Source: Streptomyces sp. NRRL S-1022 (lineage in GTDB: Bacteria; Actinomycetota; Actinomycetes; Streptomycetales; Streptomycetaceae). Taken from it: a stretch of DNA of 64,000 bases. The stretch covers positions 186,001 to 250,000 of the forward strand of contig NZ_JOIU01000006.1 of assembly GCF_000720135.1 (NCBI RefSeq), written 5' to 3'. Numbering within the stretch: the stretch's first letter is position 1; each line of letters opens with the position of its first letter. Both the position numbers and the translations under genes were made by a program. Below are positions 59,980 through 64,000 of this stretch, one piece after another. The notes beneath the pieces were generated by a model. That model worked only from the letters and a program-made list of their open reading frames with translations. It was not told the origin of the DNA and made no database searches.

Positions 59980-60771
59980 GTGCACATTGCCGGGGCAACT
60001 GTTCTGCTCACCGGGGTCACAGGCGGCATCGGGGGTGCGATCGCCGCGGAGATGTCCGCGCGCGGCGCGCACCTCGTCCTCACCGGCCGGCGGCGCGAGG
60101 CGCTGGAACCCCTCGCCGACCGCTACGGTGCCCGGACGATCCTGGCCGACCTCGCCGACGACGAGGACGTCAGGCGGCTCGCCGACGAAGGCGCCGGCAC
60201 GGACATCCTCGTCGCCAACGCGGCGCTGCCCTCCAGCGGCGACCTGCTCGACTACACACCCGCGCAGATCGACCGGGCGCTCGCGGTGAACCTGCGCGCC
60301 CCCGCGATGCTCGCCCGGCTCCTCGCTCCCGGCATGGTGGCTCGCGGACACGGCCACATCTGCTTCGTCGGCTCCCTGTCCGGCCTGGCCGCCACCAAGT
60401 CCTCGTCCCTGTACACCGCGACGAAGTTCGGCCTGCGCGGTCTCTCCCTGGCCTTCCGCCAGGATCTGCACGGCACCGGCGTCGGCGTCTCCATCGTCCA
60501 GCCCGGCTTCGTCCGCGACCTCGGGATGTTCGCCGACACCGGTTCACCCACGCCCGCCGGCGTCCGTACGGTCGCACCGCGGCAGGTCGTCCAGGGTGTC
60601 ACGCGGGCGATCGAACGCAACGCCGCCGAGATCAACGTCGCCCCGCTCGAACTGCGGTTCCTGACCAGGATCGCGTCACAGTTCCCGGCGTTCGCCGAAC
60701 GGGTGCAGCGGCGCGCGGGTGCCGAGAAGACCCTGAAGGCGATCGTGGCGGCACAGCGCACGAGCCGCTGA
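59980..60771 (+). CDS. Short-chain dehydrogenase/reductase
   Basis: A 263-residue classical SDR: TGVTGGIGGA cofactor motif at the N terminus, NAALPSSG, the catalytic Ser in FVGSLSG and Tyr-x3-Lys in YTATKFG. The basic TGRRR after strand 2 favours NADPH. Substrate unknown. GTG start with GGGAGGG upstream. Confidence 0.9.
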   Translation: MHIAGATVLLTGVTGGIGGAIAAEMSARGAHLVLTGRRREALEPLADRYGARTILADLADDEDVRRLADEGAGTDILVANAALPSSGDLLDYTPAQIDRALAVNLRAPAMLARLLAPGMVARGHGHICFVGSLSGLAATKSSSLYTATKFGLRGLSLAFRQDLHGTGVGVSIVQPGFVRDLGMFADTGSPTPAGVRTVAPRQVVQGVTRAIERNAAEINVAPLELRFLTRIASQFPAFAERVQRRAGAEKTLKAIVAAQRTSR

Positions 60772-60929
60772 CGCGACCGGCCTGCCGGGCGCCCCGCCAG
60801 GACGCCGGGACCGGCGTGAGGGCCGGCGGCTGCTCATCCGGGGGCCGACGCGACCGGTCCCGCCGGCCGTCGCCATGGCGGGGGCGCGCAGTCGGGGCCG
60901 GGAGAGAGCGGAGCCGATTGCACCGGGCC

Positions 60930-61475
60930 CGCGGGCGGACGGGCTCGTTCCCACGCGGGCACCGCCGTCGGCCCCGTCCTCGCGCGGGCACCGTAGTCGG
61001 CCCGGCCCGGCGTGGGTGCCCCGGTCGGCCCCGTCCTCGCGCGGGCACCGCAGCCGGTCCGTCCCGGCGTGGGCGCTCAGGTCGGCCCTGTCCTCGCACA
61101 GGCGCCTCAGCCGGCCCGTCCTGACGTGGGCGTCTCGGCCGGCCCGTCCCGCGGCGTGGGTGCCCCGGTTGGCCCCGTCCTCGCGCGGGCGTCTAAGTCG
61201 GTCCGTCCCCGGCGTGGGCGACGTGGTCGGCCCTCGCGTGGGCGCCTCGGCCGGCCCGTCCCGCGGCGTGGGTGCCCCGGTTGGCCCCGTCCTCGCGCGG
61301 GCGTCTCAGTCGGCCGCCTCCTCGCGCGGGCATCTAAGTCGGTCCGTCCCCGGCGTGGGGGGCGTGGTCGGCCCTCGCGCGGGCGTCTCGGCCGGCCCGT
61401 CCTGGCCTGGGCGCTCAGGTCGGCCCTGTCCTCGCATAGGCGCCTCAGCCGGCCCATACCGGCGCGGGCGTCTCA
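60930..61475. repeat. Degenerate GC-rich tandem repeat tract
   Basis: About 545 bp built from variants of CCGTCCTCGCGCGGGC, GTCGGTCCGTCCCCGGCG and GGCGTGGGTGCCCCGG. Longer blocks recur with period 112 bp (61134 and 61246 copies) and 142 bp (61193 and 61335 copies). All frames are open over long stretches but encode only Arg/Ser/Pro/Ala-rich low-complexity sequence, so I treat it as non-coding. Confidence 0.75.
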
Positions 61476-62216
61476 GTCGGCCCCTTCCTCCTGTGTCGCG
61501 CCGCTCGGGCCCAGCCGTACGCAGCACTCGCCGGGCTCGGGGGCCAGCACGGCGTGGACGCCGTTGACCTCCAGGCCCTTCAGGCAGCCGCTCAGGAAAG
61601 CGTGGTTCATGCCGCACACGAGGCCGGGGGCCTTGCCGGCCAGCGGGTGGAAGGGGCAGTTGCGCAGCCGCAGCCGGGTGGGGGTCTCCCGGACGGGCTC
61701 GTAGCCGTACTGCTCCAGCAGGCGCTCGCACGCGGTCAGCCCGCGCTCGGGACCCAGCCGGCCCGGGCGGGTCTCCTCCCGCGCGGCCTCGCCCAGTCGC
61801 CGGCCGCGCTGCCCGGCGGTCCGCACCGCCGCCTGTGCCGCGTTCTCGTCTTGGCCTTCGGTGAGGACGGCGTCCAGCAGCAGGTCCGCCAGCAGTTCGT
61901 GGCGGCGGTCGGGGATGCTCACGGTGATCTGGGCGTCGGTGGGCTCGTAGACCTTGGGCTGCCTGCCGACCTTGCGTATCCCGCCCGGCGTTTCGTAGCG
62001 CGCGCGGAGCAGCCCGGCGTCGACGAGTTTGTCGAGGTGGAAGGCCGCCAGCTTGCGGGATATGCCGACGCTGGCGGCGGCCTCGTCACGGGTGACGGCG
62101 CGGCGGGCGCGGCGGATGAAGGTGAACATGCGCCGCCGCGAGTCCTCGCTCAGGACGCTGACGGAGTCGATGGCGCTGTCGGCCGTGCCGGCCTGCTCAC
62201 TCGGATCGGAAGCCAC
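61473..62216 (-). CDS. HTH transcriptional regulator with C-terminal cysteine cluster (possible Fe-S/metal sensor)
   Basis: A 247-residue ArsR/DeoR-like winged-helix regulator: SVLSEDSRRRMFTFIRRA and VTRDEAAASVGISRKLAAFH form the HTH, with a basic wing. The C-terminal half carries NCPFHPLAGKAPGLVCGMNH, SGCLKGL and a final ECCVRLG, a cysteine pattern like that of actinobacterial SufR-type regulators, which suggests an iron-sulfur or metal ligand. GTG 62216 is the likeliest start although no strong ribosome site is seen. Divergent from the DUF2231 gene. Confidence 0.75.
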   Translation of the reverse strand: MASDPSEQAGTADSAIDSVSVLSEDSRRRMFTFIRRARRAVTRDEAAASVGISRKLAAFHLDKLVDAGLLRARYETPGGIRKVGRQPKVYEPTDAQITVSIPDRRHELLADLLLDAVLTEGQDENAAQAAVRTAGQRGRRLGEAAREETRPGRLGPERGLTACERLLEQYGYEPVRETPTRLRLRNCPFHPLAGKAPGLVCGMNHAFLSGCLKGLEVNGVHAVLAPEPGECCVRLGPSGATQEEGAD

Positions 62217-62301
62217 ACGACCACGGTAACGCCCATCGGCATGGGCACAAGCGTTCTTCTCACCTCTTCCATCGAGCGTCTTGACGCCCCCTCCCAATAA
62301 G

Positions 62302-62317
62302 ACCAAGAATCGTTGGT
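62302..62317. promoter_or_regulatory. Inverted repeat, possible operator
   Basis: ACCAA-N6-TTGGT lies in the divergent gap, 25 bp before the DUF2231 start, a reasonable place for autoregulation by the cysteine-cluster regulator. Confidence 0.4.
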
Positions 62318-62341
62318 GAAACTATCGGGAGGTCGATGACG

Positions 62342-62893
62342 ATGGCCCATGAGTCACAGCTGCAGGCGAAGCGCCCGGTCAGTACCGCGCTCGCCGGCCC
62401 GTACGGCCACCCGTTCCACCCGATCCTGGTGACCGTGCCGATCGGCGCCTGGGTGGCCGGCCTGGTGTTCGACATCGCTTCCCACGCCGTGCACCGTCCC
62501 GGCTTCCTGACCCAGTCCTCGGAGTGGCTGATCGCGGTCGGGGTGATCGGTGCCCTGCTGGCGGCCATGGTCGGTTTCCTCGACCTGTTCGCGATCCCCG
62601 CCGGCACCCGGGCCTTCCGCACCGCCCTGGTGCACATGACGCTGAACCTGCTGGTGACCGCCGCCTACGTCGTCAACTTCCTCTGGCGCCACGGCGACTA
62701 CACCACCGGCAGGAGTGTCGGAACCGGCCCGCTCGTCCTGTCCGCGGTCAGCGTGGCGGCCCTGGCCGTCTCGGGATTCCTGGGCGGCAAGCTCGCCTAC
62801 CGCTACGGCGTGCGCGTCGCCGACGAGCACACCCAGGCCGACGGATACACGCCGCCCGTCTCCGGTCGCGGCAGCACGTGCACCCCCGCCTGA
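62342..62893 (+). CDS. DUF2231 membrane protein
   Basis: About 183 residues with four hydrophobic helices (ILVTVPIGAWVAGLVFDIA, LIAVGVIGALLAAMVGFLDL, LNLLVTAAYVVNFLW, SAVSVAALAVSGFLGG). The N-terminal GHPFHPILVTVPIG is the DUF2231 hallmark, possibly heme- or metal-linked by its His residues. ATG 62342 sits nine bases after GGGAGG; ATG 62336 is two codons upstream. Function unknown. Confidence 0.88.
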   Translation: MAHESQLQAKRPVSTALAGPYGHPFHPILVTVPIGAWVAGLVFDIASHAVHRPGFLTQSSEWLIAVGVIGALLAAMVGFLDLFAIPAGTRAFRTALVHMTLNLLVTAAYVVNFLWRHGDYTTGRSVGTGPLVLSAVSVAALAVSGFLGGKLAYRYGVRVADEHTQADGYTPPVSGRGSTCTPA

Positions 62894-62972
62894 CCCGCCC
62901 CCGCCCCGTCCCCGCTCATGGCGGCCGGCCCGCCCCGGCCGCCCGCCACACCCAACCGCACCTGGAGTCCCC

Positions 62973-63425
62973 ATGGACATCGCCGCACTGATCACCTGGG
63001 TGGTCACCGCCCTCGGCGGCTTCTACATGCTCGGCACCTGGATCCGGCGCGGCGGGATCCGGCAACAGCAAGCCGGCACCAGCCGCCTGCCCGCACAGGT
63101 CGTCTTCGGTCACTTCGCCCTGGCCGCGATCGGACTGGTGGTGTGGATCGTCTACGTGGTGGCCGACAGGACCGCCCTGGCCTGGACCTCGTTCGGCCTG
63201 CTGCTCCCGGTCGCCGTGCTGGGGTTCGTGATGCTGGCCCGCTGGATCCCCGTCCACCGAGACCACGCCGCCGGGACGACCGCCGCGGCCACGGCGCAGG
63301 GCGGTGCGGGGACCGTTCCCGCCGAACGGCACTTCCCGGTGCCTGTCGTAGTGGCCCACGGCCTGTTCGCCGTCGCCACCCTCGTCCTGGTCCTGCTGAG
63401 CGCCCTCGGTGTGGGGGGCAGCTGA
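62973..63425 (+). CDS. Small four-helix membrane protein of unknown function
   Basis: A 150-residue protein with helices at about 5-23, 44-65, 70-90 and 125-146. No family I can name. ATG has CTGGAG upstream. It lies 79 bp after the DUF2231 gene and ends 1 bp before the GTP cyclohydrolase start, so it is likely co-transcribed with both. Confidence 0.75.
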   Translation: MDIAALITWVVTALGGFYMLGTWIRRGGIRQQQAGTSRLPAQVVFGHFALAAIGLVVWIVYVVADRTALAWTSFGLLLPVAVLGFVMLARWIPVHRDHAAGTTAAATAQGGAGTVPAERHFPVPVVVAHGLFAVATLVLVLLSALGVGGS

Positions 63426-63426
63426 C

Positions 63427-64000
63427 ATGACCGAGAGCCCCCGCCGCACCACCGCCCTGACGGACCTGCTCGACGACGGGGGACCGGTACCCGCACGGCC
63501 CGCCCTGCGGGTCGTCCACGAAGCCGGAGGCATCGACCTGGCCGCCGCGGAGAAGGCGGCCGGCCAGTTCCTGACCGCCCTCGGCATCTCCACCGCCTCC
63601 GAGAGCCTGCGCGGCACACCGGGCCGCATGGCCCGCGCCTACGCCGAACTCTTCACCCCGCGCCCCTTCGACCTGACCACCTTCCCCAACGACGAGGGCT
63701 ACGACGAACTCGTCCTCGCTCGCCGCATACCGGTCCGGACCGTCTGCGAGCACCACCTGCTGCCGATCGTCGGCACCGCCCACGTCGGTTACCTGCCCGG
63801 CGCCCGGATCCTGGGCCTGTCCAAGCTGGCCCGCGTCGTCGAGCACTTCGCCTGCCGCCCGCAGGTCCAGGAACGCCTCACCAAACAGGTCGCCGACTGG
63901 CTGCAGACCAACCTGGAGCCGAAGGGCGTCGGCGTGGTCGTCGAGGCCGAACACGCCTGCATGACCCTGCGGGGCGTCCAGGCCACCGGATCCAGCACCA
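63427..64000 (+). CDS. folE: GTP cyclohydrolase I (truncated by window end)
   Basis: The first 191 codons of a GTP cyclohydrolase I, which makes dihydroneopterin triphosphate for folate or pterins. Zinc ligands are in RTVCEHHLLPIVG and in VEAEHACMTLRGV; GYLPGARILGLSKLARVVEHFA is the central signature. The last strand and stop lie beyond the window. It follows the small membrane protein with one intervening base, an unusual neighbour for a folate gene; it may be a paralogue outside the main folate operon. Confidence 0.95.
   Translation, partial: MTESPRRTTALTDLLDDGGPVPARPALRVVHEAGGIDLAAAEKAAGQFLTALGISTASESLRGTPGRMARAYAELFTPRPFDLTTFPNDEGYDELVLARRIPVRTVCEHHLLPIVGTAHVGYLPGARILGLSKLARVVEHFACRPQVQERLTKQVADWLQTNLEPKGVGVVVEAEHACMTLRGVQATGSST

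Noticed and set aside
60875..61567. A 230-residue Arg/Ser/Pro-rich protein across the repeat tract
   Set aside because: Several frames are equally open, the sequence is repeat-derived and it overlaps the real minus-strand regulator gene.

Overview
The window looks like a Streptomyces chromosome. Base composition is very GC-rich with strong third-position GC. It has GTG/TTG starts, overlapping ATGA/GTGA gene junctions, a large LAL-type LuxR regulator, CebR-type operators on a cellulase operon, a DUF574 methyltransferase and SpoIIE-type phosphatases. I see no tRNA, rRNA, CRISPR array or transposase.

Positions 129-33688 form one biosynthetic gene cluster (BGC) in two blocks around a LAL regulator. 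The left block (129-23409, all plus strand) encodes an MFS exporter and a type II thioesterase, then three NRPSs: C-A-T, C-A(+N-methyltransferase)-T and FAAL-T-C-A-T. An MbtH-like protein follows, then a tightly overlapping tailoring set: a SyrB1-type A-T didomain, a SyrB2-type non-heme iron halogenase with the diagnostic His-Gln-Ala iron site, a SyrC/CmaE-type Cys aminoacyl shuttle, an FkbM methyltransferase fused to a carrier domain, a second thioesterase, and an acyl-CoA-dehydrogenase-like flavoprotein with isovaleryl-CoA-dehydrogenase-type base placement. Two A domains carry a serine code. The stand-alone A domain carries a near-threonine code. The A domain of the first NRPS has a code I cannot assign. 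The simplest reading is a small acylated (FAAL-primed) lipopeptide with Ser and N-methyl-Ser, plus a residue that is chlorinated on a carrier and then possibly cyclised or desaturated.

The right block (26676-33688, plus strand) encodes a D-2-hydroxyacid dehydrogenase, a lysine-2,3-aminomutase-like radical SAM enzyme that lacks the lysine-recognition residues, a heme-oxygenase-like diiron oxidase, a HisC-like aminotransferase, an S-adenosylmethionine synthetase paralogue and a capreomycidine-synthase (VioD)-like PLP enzyme. I know of no described pathway with this set. It probably makes an unusual amino acid for the NRPS and is the most novel part of the window.

The BGC ends abruptly at a truncated rhamnogalacturonan-lyase remnant that overlaps the last gene. 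From 34128 to 40232 (minus) is a four-gene cellulose operon (GH12, GH3, GH6, AA10) with a clear promoter and a perfect CebR box, ending in a strong hairpin. The remaining genes are ordinary accessory chromosome: two PP2C-type phosphatases, small-molecule enzymes, a doubly truncated deletion scar near 49.3 kb, a TetR-controlled PaoABC-like molybdenum aldehyde oxidase operon with its XdhC-type maturation factor, a secreted metallo-dipeptidase-like protein, MsrA, a fatty acid desaturase, a TetR/SDR pair with a perfect operator, a degenerate GC-rich repeat tract, an HTH regulator with clustered C-terminal cysteines, two small membrane proteins and the start of GTP cyclohydrolase I.
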